DNA of 64,000 nt from Leucaena leucocephala (lineage: Eukaryota > Streptophyta > Magnoliopsida > Fabales > Fabaceae). The notes under the pieces are model-generated. The model worked only from the letters and a program-made list of their open reading frames with translations, ran no database searches and was not told the origin of the DNA. Location: NCBI GenBank assembly GCA_037074615.1, contig CM073560.1, positions 4,967,501 to 5,031,500 on the forward strand. The letters run 5' to 3'. The translations under genes were made by a program, and so were the position numbers. Positions 34,325 to 46,145 of this stretch are shown piece by piece; within the stretch, counting starts at the first letter, position 1, and each line of letters starts with the position of its first letter.

Positions 34325-34369
34325 CGTTTTGGTAGCCATATGTGTGATCTGGGGGTGGTGCTGCTGATC

Positions 34370-37300
34370 ATGGAGAACTCCAAAGAAGTAGAAGGCAAAA
34401 GAGTGCACGACGTCGTTTGTGATGAGCAGCAAGCAATGGTGAAAGTGAAGAAGATGAAGAAGAAGAGTGAAGTTGCAGAAGCTGAAGCAGAATGGGTAAA
34501 GGGAGCTGTTATAGTAGGCGCGGGTCCATCTGGGCTAGCTGCAGCCGCATGCCTGAAAGCCAAGGGATTCCCAAGTCTGATCCTAGAAAGAGCCAATTGC
34601 TTAGCTTCAATGTGGCAGCTCAAAACATACGATCGCCTCCGTCTTCATCTCCCGAAGAAGTTCTGCGAGCTCCCCCCTCTCAAGCCATTTCCCTACAACT
34701 TCCCTTCCTACCCTACCAAAGAGCAGTTCGTCGCCTACCTGAAGGCCTACGCCGGCCGGTTCGATCTGAAGCCGGTGTTCGGGAGGACGGTGGTGAACGC
34801 AGAGTATGTGGGAGGGAATAGTTATTGGAGGATGAAGACGAGGAGTGGTGATGATGAAGAGGAGAGAGAAAAAGAGTACAGGTGCCGTTGGCTGGTGGTG
34901 GCAACGGGGGAGAATGCGGAGGAGGTGGTGCCGGAGATAGAAGGGATGAGTGAGTTTGGAGGGAGTATACTTCATACAAGTTCCTACAAGAGTGGGGATA
35001 TGTTGTGTGGGAAGGTCGTTTTGGTTGTTGGATGTGGGAATTCCGGCATGGAGGTTTGTTTGGATCTCTGCAACCACAATGCCAGGCCTTCTCTTGTTGT
35101 AAGAGATACGGTAATAAGCTTCATCACTCAAACCTTTCTCAAATTCTATGAGATACACAAGCGATGATTTTTTTTTTAAAAACGTAAAAATGATAATTCT
35201 CAATAGTACTTTCATGACCAAGTTATTTAAATGTATTCATGTACCAGTAAAACTTTAGTTCTTGACTTGTTTTAATTACTTAAGTGGCTTAATAATCCAG
35301 CATAATTTAAATATAAGAGTTAGTAGGAAAAAAATTATAATTCTAATTATAAAATATCAATCTATTTTATTTTTTAAATTTATAATTTTTCTCTAAATTT
35401 GTTCCGTTGATTACATATATGAATAAAGTTTTTCATCAAGTGAGTAGTTTTTAATATAAATAATTTAATAAAATACTTTACAAAAAGCTCATACATATTT
35501 TTTTTTATAAATAATTAATTTGATTAATTTTTTATTTTATACAAATTAATTATTTAGTTCCTACATTTAAGATCGGTGGAGTGAGTATTTGAGAATAATT
35601 TATTTTCTTAAATTAATAAATTCTATTTATGATACTTCTTTTAACTTTTTGTTGGTATTTTAAGGAAAAACTAAACTGTAATAATGATTTGATATTTTAT
35701 GAATTAATAAATAAAGGGTATTGGTAATTTCAAATAATTGTTATTTATTTGTATAGTTAATTAATTTTGAACGGTAGCTAATGCATAAAGTTGAAGGAAG
35801 CATAGTGATGGACCACAAAACTAAAAGAATTTGTATTAGGGAATGAATTTAGTTTAGTGATACGAGAACTCTTTAGTAAGTTGGAGAAGTTACGGGACTG
35901 TGTGTATGTTGTCCCTTCTTTTTGGAATTACTAATTTTTATGCATAACAGTTCAAACATCATTTATACTTCTCTAATTCTTAATATAAGACTTATTTAGA
36001 TAATTAGTATTAATTTTAAATATAAGATCTATTTTCTATATTTATAATTTTTTTTTTAAATTACTCATATTGATTCTCCCTCAACAATAATAAAATGAGA
36101 GAGGGAGGGAGTGAGTTAAAGAAGATGATTAAAATATTTTAAAAAAATATGACATATTAACTATCTTAATTAACTTCTTTAATCTAATCAAATTAGTTAA
36201 ATAGAGGAGTAAGAGTTGATTAGCATCTAAGATTTATAATTAACAACACATGATTTCCATCTCAGGTGCATATATTGCCACAGCAGATATTTAATCTAAT
36301 CAAATTAGTTAAATATAGTAGCAAGAGTTGATTAGCATCTAAGATTTATAATTAACAACACATGATTTCCATCTCAGGTGCATATATTGCCACAGCAGAT
36401 GTTTGGGAAATCAACGTTTGGAGTAGCGATGTGTCTTCTAAGGTGGCTGCCCATAAGGGTGGTGGATCAGTTTCTGCTGATAATGTCACGTACCATGCTT
36501 GGAGACACTTCTCGATTCGGAATTCGTCGTCCCAAATTGGGTCCTCTTCAGTTCAAGAACTTGTACGGCAAGACCCCTGTCCTCGACGTTGGCACTCTCT
36601 CTCTCATCAAATCTGGAAGAATTAAGGTTCTTCCATATCTCTCTCAAAACCTTAATTAATGTCTCTTTAATTTTTTTCTCCTAAATTAGTTGATTAACAT
36701 TAGTTTCTCTCTCTGCTTGCAATGCATAGGTTCGTCCAGGAATCAAACGACTGAAACATCATGCTGTTGAGTTTGTTGATGGCACGGTACAGAAATTTGA
36801 TGCCATTATTCTGGCGACTGGTTACAAAAGCAACGTATCCTCATGGTTAAAGGTGCTTGTGCCTTTTAATACTAATTTAATTTAGGGTTAAACCCACTCC
36901 AAGTCTCTGTATTTTTTAATAAGTTTTAGTTTTATTTGTCCTTATACTTTCTTTTTGTTGTCTTTCATTCCTATATTAGTCTATGTAGTTTTATAAGGAT
37001 ATTTAGGTCTGATGAGCTTAATGGTGCTAACTTCACTAATATGGCATTAACACTGTTATGTAAGATGACATGGACTACTAATAACTAGAATTGATGCGAC
37101 TTACTTGAAAGGACTAAAACTAAAACTAATTAAAAGTAGCTAGAGAGATTTGGAGTGGATTTAACCCTTTAATTCATGAAAATTACTGCTGAACCTTACA
37201 AAGTTATACACTTTACTATATTGAAACGATGTTATTATATGAATAGGGCAGCGAGATGTTCAGTGAGAAAGATGGGTTGCCAAGAAAGCCATTCCCAAAT

Positions 37301-37435
37301 GGGTGGAAAGGAGAGAATGGATTGTATGCTGTTGGCTTCACCAAACGTGGATTGCTTGGCGCCTCCATTGATGCCCAAAGAATTGCACAAGACATTCAGC
37401 TTCTTTACCAGCAAACGCCTTCTTCACTTGCATGA
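34370..37435 (+). CDS. YUC2: YUCCA-type flavin monooxygenase (YUC2/YUC6 clade)
   Basis: NADPH- and FAD-dependent enzyme that converts indole-3-pyruvate to indole-3-acetic acid, the main auxin-synthesis step. Exons 34370-35110, 36378-36626, 36730-36852 and 37247-37435; all introns are phase 0 and GT-AG; 433 aa, close to the ~415 of the family. FAD motif GAGPSG (residues 50-55), [23 protein letters not shown]-type [20 protein letters not shown] (179-184), NADPH motif GCGNSG (221-226), ATGYKSN (359-365). [16 protein letters not shown] and [15 protein letters not shown] in exon 4 point to YUC2/6 rather than YUC3/5/8/9. An in-frame ATG at 34340 exists, but [14 protein letters not shown] aligns with the known YUC2 start. 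N-terminal residues 20-45 include a Lys-rich insert. Intron 1 is 1.27 kb and holds a Stowaway MITE and a duplicated acceptor. No frame breaks. Confidence 0.93.
35968..36209. mobile_element. Stowaway MITE in YUCCA intron 1
   Basis: Left end CTTCTCTAATTCTTAATATA flanked by TA; right end ...aaatagaggag followed by TA. The right end is included in the 112-bp duplication that follows. Confidence 0.65.
36179..36402 (+). repeat. 112-bp direct duplication across the YUCCA exon 2 acceptor
   Basis: Two near-identical 112-bp copies (about 36179-36290 and 36291-36402). Each contains the end of the MITE, tgatttccatctcag and the first ~25 bases of exon 2 (gtgcatatattgccacagca). Only the second copy continues into the rest of exon 2. 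Using the first acceptor (36266) would add 112 nt and shift the frame. Confidence 0.88.
36885..37167. mobile_element. Mutator-type MITE in YUCCA intron 3
   Basis: Ends GGGTTAAACCCACTCCAAGT and, in RC, GGGTTAAATCCACTCCAAAT, about 35 bp of inverted repeat. The flanks TTTAATTTA (36876-36884) and TTTAATTCA (37168-37176) form a 9-bp duplication with one mismatch, as for Mutator-like elements. It fills most of the intron. Confidence 0.65.
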
Positions 37436-37819
37436 TCTCACAAACCTGCACATATATATATACATACATATATGTATGTATGTAGGTATGTATGTATTAT
37501 GATGCAGGGTTAGAAAAATGAAGCAGGAATATGGCTCCTTCATGTTGTCTTTTTCACACAATGTTAGACTTTTTTCTTATTCCTTCTTACCACATTCAAA
37601 AGAAGCAAAAAAGAAAGCAGTGAAATTAATTAGAAAGCATATATGCACTTAGAAGTGTGTGGTTGCTATCTATTATGCAGAAAAATTAGGAATTATTGGT
37701 GGGTACGTGGATTATTTGGTTTTCACATCTTTAGTATATCTTTGGCTCAGTGGGTTGAAAATTCAGTTATAGGGGTCTTGTCATCTAGTTGTGTAAATAA
37801 ATCCTATAATTATTACCAT

Positions 37820-38082
37820 TGTCTGTGGATTCAACTGGTGAAGGGGTGAAACATACGACTATTTAGAGCGTATTTGATTTCTAGGTAGTACTACTTTATT
37901 GTGGTTCTAGTTGCGACGCTTAGGGAGTCATTCTAACTCATAGGTGCTTAGGTTTAAGCCTGAGGGTAATAGACAACTCGTCCTACCCGATATTGGTATC
38001 GCCTAGGAGGAAGGGAGACTTTACCCTGCCTTTAGATCGTGGGTGAGCCCAATCCCTTTCCAAAAATTATTGTATAAAAAAA
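37820..38082 (+). mobile_element. SINE family B, plus-sense copy downstream of YUCCA
   Basis: Body: 'aacatacgactatttagagc', 'ttgtggttctagttgcgac', 'aagcctgagggtaatagac', 'tattggtatcgcctaggagg', 'tagatcgtgggtgagccc', then an A-run. A degenerate duplication (atcctataattatta before, atcttgtaattatta after) can be proposed. Possible pol III boxes: tggattcaactggt and gtatttgatttc. It lies ~400 bp after the YUCCA stop. Confidence 0.7.
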
Positions 38083-39674
38083 ATCTTGTAATTATTATTG
38101 CCATATTCAATTACTAAGCTAGCTAGCTACATGAATATTTTAGAGAGAAAGCTGATGGTGCTGATATAAAGTTGTATTATTGAATGTGAGATGTTTGTAT
38201 AAATATAGAAATTGCATGGTATATTATTTGATAATTTCCCATAAATTATTGAGCAGACAAAGATATAACTTCATATGCTTTTCTGGCATTAAATTCTTAT
38301 TTGGAGCCTGCGGGACCAAAAAAGAAAATCCCATCACTTTGACGGAATTCACAATGGAAAAATATGCATTTCATCAAAAGAAAGGGTCCCGATTCCCATG
38401 AATATATATATCAAAGTGGCCCTCTGGTTATCATATTATTATTATTATTATTATTGCATTGCAGGGTCACCTTCTTTATCTAAGAATAATATATTTTAGA
38501 GTTTAATTATACCTTCTTTTTTATTTAATCCTCATCCAGTTATCCTTATTGCTCCATATATTCTTATAATCATGAAAACTCGGACCACTTTGCTTCTTCA
38601 ATGTATAGGAAAAATTGAATTCCATATAGATGAAAAAGAATCTAAAAGGAGAACAGCTGGAATTTGACGTTGTAGCAACAACATATAATTGAACATGTCA
38701 AGGTTTCCTCCTTAATTATCATAAAGAAGAACCAAAATATATGTGCGCGCTCTTTCTCATCGAGACTGGTAACAAAAAATTAGTTTAATTAGTAAAAAGT
38801 TGACTTATATCTGATAAGAATCTAGGTTTAAATTTGATTGTAAATACGACTACCTTATTGATGAATAATTTGCATATACTTCTATAAACTTGTTCAGTTT
38901 TAGAAAATACCAGAATAATGTAACACGCACATACATACAGAATCAGTTAATAAATAATTGTAATGCAAAAAAAAATTTTGAGACAATAAATCCATAAGGT
39001 TATAGGGTAAATAGGCAAGTGGTGGTAGTACATGTTATTGCAGAAAAGTGACATAAATCTGAATTGATGTGGAAATTGAAATAAGATTGAAAAGGATCGA
39101 CCAGAATGTTAGTTAGGAATAATAACGAGTTTACAGAACCGTTATTGGTGTCTGTTTCATCAGCCCTTACGAATTCCAATCTGAATCAACTCTTATTATT
39201 ATTATTATTATTCCCTCAATAATTATTGCAGGACAACCATAGCGTTCCCTACTAATTATTGTCTCACCCCATTACACATATCGCTTTAATTAACTTCATC
39301 TTTAGTAACTTCCCACCACCTTCATCTTCTTCTAGAATCGCTACACTTTCATTCACACACAGTACAAACGGCGGATTAAATCGACCACCAACTTCAAACT
39401 ATATTCAGAGCTCCAAAATTAATTCTTCAAATTATCGAAGACATATATAATGAGACAGCTCCATGCATATATATTGCAGGGAGCTGCAAAAGCTGTCTAT
39501 ATTGCATATATACAAAAACTAATAATTCGCTGATAAATTTGAAGGCAAGTTGATGGCCTTAATGGATATGACAATGCATGATTGTAGTGATGATAGTGAT
39601 TAATTGTAAGAGGAAGGTGTAGCATATGCCATTGGCAAATGTAGCTAGTAGATCATGACAATGCTATTTATATA
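38083..39674. other. Intergenic
   Basis: No gene supported. ATT/TTA trinucleotide runs near 38440 and 39195. Short ORFs are A/T-driven. Confidence 0.4.
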
Positions 39675-39918
39675 CTCCTCTTAATATAGAACTTAATTGT
39701 AAAATTAATCTTAATTCTAAATATAAAATATATTTTTTATATTTATCAATTTTTTTCTAAATTATCACTATTGATACTTTCTCAATAATAATCGAGTAAA
39801 AGAGTGAGGGAGGGAGTTAAAGAATATGATTAAAGAGTTTTAGAAAAAATATATAATCATATTAACTAACTTCTTTAATATAATCAATATAGTTAAATAT
39901 ATTTTATAACTAGAGGAG
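39675..39918. mobile_element. Stowaway-like MITE, TA duplication
   Basis: Left CTCCTCTTAATATAGAAC, right ...attttataactagaggag, TA on both flanks; 244 bp. The interior matches the other copies (tattgatactttctcaataa). Confidence 0.75.
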
Positions 39919-40657
39919 TATATAGGTGTAGTATATATGAATACAATCAATAATATCAAGTGAAAGAGACTCGATTGCTAGCCTTAATCAAAGACAAAGG
40001 TTCAAATCTTATGTAGGGAAAAAATCATATTGAAATTACTACCTCAATTGGACTTAATATTTTAACTGATCTAGTAGTATCAAATATTAGATATTCATGC
40101 ATACACACACATATATAGGTGTAGCTATATATGAATATGATCACCAATGATGGCTAAGTCAAATGGAAGAGACTCAATTCCCATAAAAGTTCAAACGTTG
40201 TGAATGGAAAAAATTATGTTAAAATATTAGACCCAATAATATTTAAATTTGATTCGTTAGTATCATATATCATATGGGTATGTAGCTATATATGAATATG
40301 CGATCACATAAAGGTTAAATGGAAGAGACTTGATTCACATAAAGGTTCAAATTTTGTGAATGAAAAAAATCACGATGGAATGGCTACCTCAATTGGATCT
40401 CAACGCTTGAATATGATTCTACATACATATATATCACTAGAATTGATCTAATGTGAGTATCAAAGCTCGTAACATGCATACGTGGTAGGTCTTAACAATC
40501 AATTTCATCATGAATCTACGCCCATTTGGGGCGTAGATCCAGACATTAACACCCCTATATAAGAAGACTCCAGAATAAGACAACCACTATAATGTCTCAA
40601 CTACTCTTAGGTCAACATATTCACATAGAATTGAATCAATTGATGCTGAAAGTTCAT
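39919..40657. other. Intergenic with loose local repeats
   Basis: Three diverged copies of a ~150-bp segment (aatggaagagactcaattcc, aaggttcaaattttgtgaat) at roughly 39955-40085, 40150-40255 and 40310-40410. No coding sequence. Confidence 0.45.
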
Positions 40658-40850
40658 CATACATACATACATACATACATACATACATACATACATACAT
40701 ACATACATACATACATACATACATACATACATACATACATACATACATACATACATACATACATACATACATACATACATACATACATACATACATACAT
40801 ACATACATACATACATACATACATACATACATACATACATGCATGCATGC
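40658..40850. repeat. (CATA)n tetranucleotide microsatellite
   Basis: About 45 nearly perfect CATA units ending in CATGCATGCATGC. The ORFs it creates (repeated THTYI or CMYV) are not proteins. Confidence 0.97.
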
Positions 40851-40994
40851 AAATTAAAATAGAAAGAAAAAATGTAGCATTTATTAAATTATTACTTCAT
40901 ACAATAAGTCAACGATTAGGTTAGTTTTGTTTCCTTCTTTAGGGGGAACCCTTTTTCTCAAGGGTTAGGAATATATTGGTTGTGGAAAAGCTTT

Positions 40995-41162
40995 TATATA
41001 TATATATATATATATATATCTCGGTTGGGTGGATATATAGCAGTTACAGGATCCTCAACTATCAACTAATATATAAAACCTTCAAATTTAGGACTTATTG
41101 CCCTACAAAAACGTGTATATATATATATATATATACTCTACTCTGTGTGTGTGTGTGTGTGT
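40995..41162. repeat. Compound microsatellite area: (TA)n, (TA)n, (GT)n
   Basis: TA runs at about 40997-41018 and 41117-41134 and a GT run at about 41143-41161, with unique DNA between. Confidence 0.85.
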
Positions 41163-42672
41163 AGAAACAAGTTATTATTTTGGTCCAGGTAACACGTGAC
41201 ACCACTGGTCTTAAGCCCTCCTTCAGCTTTTATATTGGGCAGCAACACACTGCCCACATGATCATGAGTGAATTATCATCTTGGACCATTTCCTATATAT
41301 TTACTGTTTTTATTTAATATCCGTGGTCCAAGTAATTTATTGTGTATAACCGTATGATTTGGGTATTATTCTCTCTCTCTATATATATATATATTTCTGC
41401 AGGACCATTTGCCTTTAATTTTAGATGAAGAAATTCATCACCCTTGTATGTGACTTCGCACTAATCATTACATTCTTATTACTTTCCATACTATTGTCCC
41501 GTGGAGAACTGGAACATGTAAATCATCTCTCTAAATTCATTGCATGCGCACTCTTTTTTGTGTATATGTATACAAAAATAGGAACAAACCCGTTTATAGG
41601 TGGAATCTTAAACATATAGTTATACCTATATGTATATATATAGCTCTATAGCTTGCTGATTCCTTTTACTCATTTTTTTCTTCTGCACTACTCAAAATCA
41701 ATGGCTCACCGGTCACCATTAAAGTTCACTCAAGAATGGGAACATGCTTCGTATAGTAAACAAGATTAATGGATATATATTTATGCTTAGGATTAATCAT
41801 TAACATGATAATATCTCAGCTACCGGTAAGGGGTATCTCTATTGAGGGCCTTCTCTACTGACTCTATATTTAGTCAAAACAGTATAATTTTGATTTTGAA
41901 CACAAGTAGTAGATATTAATTAACTATGCCCAAATCTAGGCCCTCAACAGGCATTTGCACTATTTTTTTTATTTTATTTTTTTAATATAAAATTGTCCTA
42001 CTTGTATTTGGAATTAAAACTATATTGTTTTGACTAAATGGAGAGGCCATGGATAAAATCCTCGATAGAGAGGCCCATGGCCAGCTAGCTACATGTCTCT
42101 AATGTGACAAATTAAATTAAACAACCAATTGATCTAAGTAGAAAAGGTTTTGGTCGCTTAAGCACAAAGTATTGAGTTTGAGTTTGTGTGAATATAGAAA
42201 ATACCTTTGGAAGAGCTACCCCAATTGGACTTGACAATACTCGAATTTGACTTAATCAGATATAACTATATAAAAAAAAAAAGAAAAATAACAACCATGG
42301 CTTAATTATTGGCTGTCCCTACTCTAACTAGGAGATATTCTTAATCAGTCTTTAACTAATTAATTAAAAGGAAGAAGCAGATTTAGAGAGAGTGTGGTGG
42401 CTTTATTTTGTCTGATGAAAAGGGCAAGACTTGCAGGCGAGTGAAGATGACGAGTCATGATCATGGAATGTGGTAAGGGGGGAGAGAGAGAGAGAGTGAG
42501 GAATTTTGCAGATTGCTACTTGTCATCTTTATGGACTTAAAAGGACCACCACTTCCAACTAAATTGATTAATTACCTCACTTACTCTATTTCCTTCTGCT
42601 AAGCATATTAAGAAATAAAGATAACCTCATTAACAATATTAAAACCTCTCATTAAACCTTGCATAGGATCTC
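41163..42672. other. Intergenic
   Basis: No gene firmly supported. A 64-codon ORF at 41425 begins with a hydrophobic, signal-peptide-like stretch but has no supporting downstream exon. TA run near 41383 and GA run near 42483. Confidence 0.35.
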
Positions 42673-42891
42673 ATGGAAGTGACAGTAGTTGATAATGTGA
42701 AGATCATAGAATCAAATGTTTCCTATTTTGGGGAATCATATCTCTATCCCAAGTATTGCCTCAAGGGGCAGGTTTCAATGGACACTTTCCTTAGTGCTCT
42801 ACAAAGTGGCATGCACCCATCTTCTTGGATTTTCTTTCAAGCTCCATATATCACTGTCACTGGATATTTCCTCCATTTTTTTTCTGTATAG
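42673..42891 (+). CDS. Small unknown ORF, doubtful
   Basis: 72 codons starting MEVTVVDNVKIIESNV, with no stop until 42891. The amino-acid make-up is less skewed than neighbouring chance ORFs, and the sequence is somewhat GC-richer. I do not recognise it. It could be an exon relic. The C-terminal half (YITVTGYFLHFFSV) looks like random reading of T-rich DNA. Confidence 0.15.
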   Translation: MEVTVVDNVKIIESNVSYFGESYLYPKYCLKGQVSMDTFLSALQSGMHPSSWIFFQAPYITVTGYFLHFFSV

Positions 42892-43346
42892 CAGAGTTAT
42901 GATTCTTATTACTTTCCCAGTTTCAAAACAGATAGAATAGAATTTCCCAATGGGCTTTGGAGTATTAGTAATATCAATATCAGATATTGTTAACAGTTAT
43001 AGCAGCATACTTCGTGGGCCAGAGTATTATAATTGAGTCTGATGAGGGAAGCCTAAGTATCAATGGGCTTCATCTTGTTATTGTATGCATTGTTGGCCAT
43101 GGGATCTTCAATAGATGGGCACTTGTTTTTCTGGAAAACAAAAGAAGTCATGAATTTTTTGTATAGGTTAAAGCTTATTTTAAGTGATTTTAACATAGGC
43201 TTAAAATTAGGGAGTAGAAAAGGAGACAACCTTAGACCAACAAAATGAGGATCAACTCTGCAATGATGTATTTTAATATATGTCATGGAAATGTCTTTTA
43301 GATTTACAAATTACAGCAAGATGAATTGGAAAGAGAGAATATTTTT
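42892..43346. other. Intergenic
   Basis: No supportable gene or repeat boundary seen. Confidence 0.3.
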
Positions 43347-43430
43347 GTTACGCGGAGAAGTGTTATCTAGAAAGGAAATGAGCACAGTGCATTTCTCGTT
43401 TCCTTTCTAGAAAACACTTTTCCACGTACC
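43347..43430. repeat. 84-bp near-perfect fold-back
   Basis: The left arm (gttacgcggagaagtgttat, ctagaaaggaaa) and right arm (tttcctttctagaaaacact, tttccacgtacc) pair over about 33 bp with few mismatches around a short centre, gcacagtgc. It resembles the end regions of plant MITEs with GGAAAA...TTTTCC words. Confidence 0.65.
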
Positions 43431-44197
43431 AAACATTCATAAAGGATTTTTTTTTTATTTAGATGTGCCATTTTGGTAGACAATAGTCGAATAACTTTGT
43501 AGTTGAGTTCATTTTGACATCAGAAGCAGCATTTCTCTTTACATAAACTTTCATCAAGGAATCAAACAATAGAGAATATAGACGATATTTTAAAATCAAT
43601 CATATATTCTATCGACATTGTGAGAACTGAAGGATTGACAGTATATGAAAAATAAACGCCTCAAAGTATTATTAATTTTTAAATAGATGACAATATAAAA
43701 TAATTTTTATATAGGTAAAAATATAAGTTAATAAGATAAATTTAAAATAATATCATAATCGTAATATCCTATACTTATCCTTATAATATATGATAATATC
43801 ATATTCAAATATAATCATAAATAATATCCAATTCTAATTCTAAATAATTAATATAATATCTCAACAAATATATCTAACAATCATTTTTTAGCTGCATAAC
43901 ATGAATTTATTCCCAAAATATTCACTCACCTTCCATTCCTACAAGTTTAGATAAAAGCAATTTCTGATATTGATAGAGATATTAACCACAAAAGCATCTG
44001 AGAGCATTTTACATTTACAGAGTAATTGCAACTTCCCAAATGTATTCTGAATTGAAATGCATATAGGTATACATACAATTCATAATCACGTCCCTATATA
44101 ATAAATATGTCAAAAAACAAAAGTCTTAGTATTGTTGATGAATGAATATGTGAAACAAAGAAAACAAATTTAAATTATTGAAACGGACCAAACAGCT
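43431..44197. other. Intergenic / 3' flank of minus-strand gene
   Basis: AT-rich, no gene. The last 100-200 bp are presumably the 3' UTR of the gene that ends at 44198. Confidence 0.35.
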
Positions 44198-44749
44198 CTA
44201 ATTATTTGAGAGGGGTAATTTAGAAAGAGGAGAAAAGAACTCAGAGTAAATCTGCATGAAGAAGGTATCAACAATTTCAAGATATGCAGGACAAGTAAGC
44301 CTTGAATAGTAATGAAGAACCTCTTCAATGTCCAACGCATATTCCACATTCCCCATATCCAGCATCTCCAGCTCCCTCAGCTTCCTTTCCACCATACAAT
44401 AATTTCTCACTGCTGAATCTGAATCTTCATGACTCCTTCCTTTTTGATGATGACTAATAATCATGTTCTTCCTCTCACTATTGTTTCTTTTCTCTATCTC
44501 CTTCATCATCTTCTTCTTCTTCTCCTGGCTCCTTCTTCTCTCTGCATTCTCTTTCTCTGAATCCCATTGCTGAGTATTGTTTAGTTTCTGCAATTCTGGA
44601 TTAGTTTGATGGGTGTCCATGTGGATGAGAGGACTCGGAGAAGTTTTTGGAAGCCTATGGTATTCTGTAGTAGAGAAGAAGGACTTGAAGTTCTGGAGGG
44701 TTCTTCTGAAGAACTTCTTGGTGTTGGAAATGGAGTTTCTGAGCAACAT
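44198..44749 (-). CDS. Plant-specific protein of unknown function (OVATE-like C-terminal half)
   Basis: 183 aa, single exon, start MLLRNSISNTKKFFRRTLQN at 44749 (the first ATG after a stop; its upstream 250 bp looks like a 5' leader). The basic, aromatic N-terminus and LPKTSPSP are followed by a Lys/Glu/Arg-rich middle (residues 65-100), then a conserved-looking C-terminal segment, DMGNVEYALDIEEVLHYYSR, and PAYLEIVDTFFMQIYSEFF. I recognise this pattern from uncharacterised eudicot proteins. The end resembles the second half of an OVATE domain, but the full domain is absent, so I do not assign function. No signal peptide or membrane segment. Confidence 0.7.
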   Translation of the reverse strand: MLLRNSISNTKKFFRRTLQNFKSFFSTTEYHRLPKTSPSPLIHMDTHQTNPELQKLNNTQQWDSEKENAERRRSQEKKKKMMKEIEKRNNSERKNMIISHHQKGRSHEDSDSAVRNYCMVERKLRELEMLDMGNVEYALDIEEVLHYYSRLTCPAYLEIVDTFFMQIYSEFFSPLSKLPLSNN

Positions 44750-45538
44750 TGTTAATTGGAGGTGAGTATTGTGAAGGGATTGTGTTAGATGATGATTTGA
44801 TTATGGAGAAGAAGACAGAAAAAAGGAGCCATTGAAGAAGAAGAAGCTTGTTTTAACATATTCTGTGGAGAAAGAAGAAAGGAGGAAATGTGATTGCATT
44901 TTGTTTCGTCATTTGTGTTGAAAGGCAGACAAATGGGGACCCCACAAGGGGCTCTCAATCCCAAACTCCAAAGTCCCAAACCTGGACTTGTGTCTCCCAT
45001 GAAGTGTTTTTAAAATGAATAAATTTGCAAGTTTGGTTGTGATTTTACTTTAATGAGGATGGGAGTCGGTGGTGTGGTTGGTTAAATTGGACCTTTTTGA
45101 ATGATATTGATGATTGATTTGCATAACTTGACAGTGGTAAGTCTACAAATACAGTACAAAGAACTTAAGTATAACTGTCATTTACTGTTATATATAATTA
45201 ATTATGTGGAAGTTTCAGAAGCATTTAACAAGAATGAAGAGATGGAGTGTTGTTAGAGTAATGAAAATGGTGAGAGAAGTAATAGAGAGAGGAATGAGGA
45301 AGACAGTGATAGCGCAGCTAGCTAGATAGAGCAGCTGGAATTCTGGCAGGAGTTGAGTCTGACTAACCAACTGTACGCCAAATCTGATAAGGATAGTTTC
45401 AGGTAAGACCTAATTTTTTTATTTTTAGAAATAAAATTTATCTGAAATTAACATAAATTATGAATTTTCCAGATTCAATTAAATTAGGCCTATCCCTTAT
45501 ATGGGATACGGAATCAGAGATAAGGAACAACTTCTCTT
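44750..45538. other. 5' flank of minus-strand gene and intergenic DNA
   Basis: Region 44750-45000 is purine/pyrimidine-skewed like a leader and promoter of the minus-strand gene. Beyond it I see no gene. Confidence 0.35.
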
Positions 45539-45678
45539 CTTTTTTTTTAGTTGCTCACCCAATTCACCGGAATTTTACCCCGACTACATCCAGATCCGAC
45601 CCGCATCGCGTACCTGGCTATGGTAGATGAGTCTCCTAACGAAGATTTTCTGCATTCACCAAGGCTCGAACTCGAGAC
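45539..45678 (-). mobile_element. SINE family A, 5'-truncated, with 13-bp target duplication
   Basis: AACAACTTCTCTT occurs at 45526-45538 and 45679-45691. The element lacks the tRNA-like A-box end present at 55555-55728 and stops just after the B-box word (RC of ctcgaactcgag), as expected from incomplete reverse transcription. T-run (A-tail) at the left. Confidence 0.85.
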
Positions 45679-45691
45679 AACAACTTCTCTT

Positions 45692-46145
45692 TTTAAGTGG
45701 AACTATAAGCTTCCCAACGTACTTTCACGAATTGAGTGAAGCCATCTATCTTTGGTGACCCACTCACAGTTTGGGAGTTTTGTAGCAGAAGAAGAAGCCA
45801 AAGGAGAAGGCACCTCATCAAGAACTTAGCCATGATCTCGTCACTCATGAGGAAAGGCTTGAGGAAGGAGTAGTCAATACTCAATAGCAAGCAAATTTTG
45901 ATTAAGTTTCTGCTATTTCTTGACTTGTGGTGCTCTATTTTGAATGAGCTAAAATAAAATAATTCTGAGTAAATTTTATGGTTGATATTATTTAAAAAAG
46001 CAAAAATATCAAAATCATTTGAACAATTAAATTTATTATCATTTTTAAAAAAAAAACACTAAAGTGGGCCCTATGAGGCCCAAAATAAACTATATGGGTT
46101 GAGTTGATGTTGATGTTTTTTCATCATCATAATTTCATACAATCC
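45692..46145. other. Intergenic between two SINEs
   Basis: No gene supported; short ORFs only. Confidence 0.3.

Noticed and set aside
34340..34369. Upstream in-frame ATG for the YUCCA gene
   Set aside because: The extra residues ([10 protein letters not shown]) do not fit the family; the next ATG gives the expected N-terminus.
40587..40924. Four overlapping ORFs of repeated THTYI or CMYV
   Set aside because: They are readings of the CATA microsatellite, open in several frames on both strands.
41425..41619. Hydrophobic N-terminus resembling a secreted-peptide signal
   Set aside because: No cysteine-rich or conserved peptide motif follows and no convincing second exon was found.
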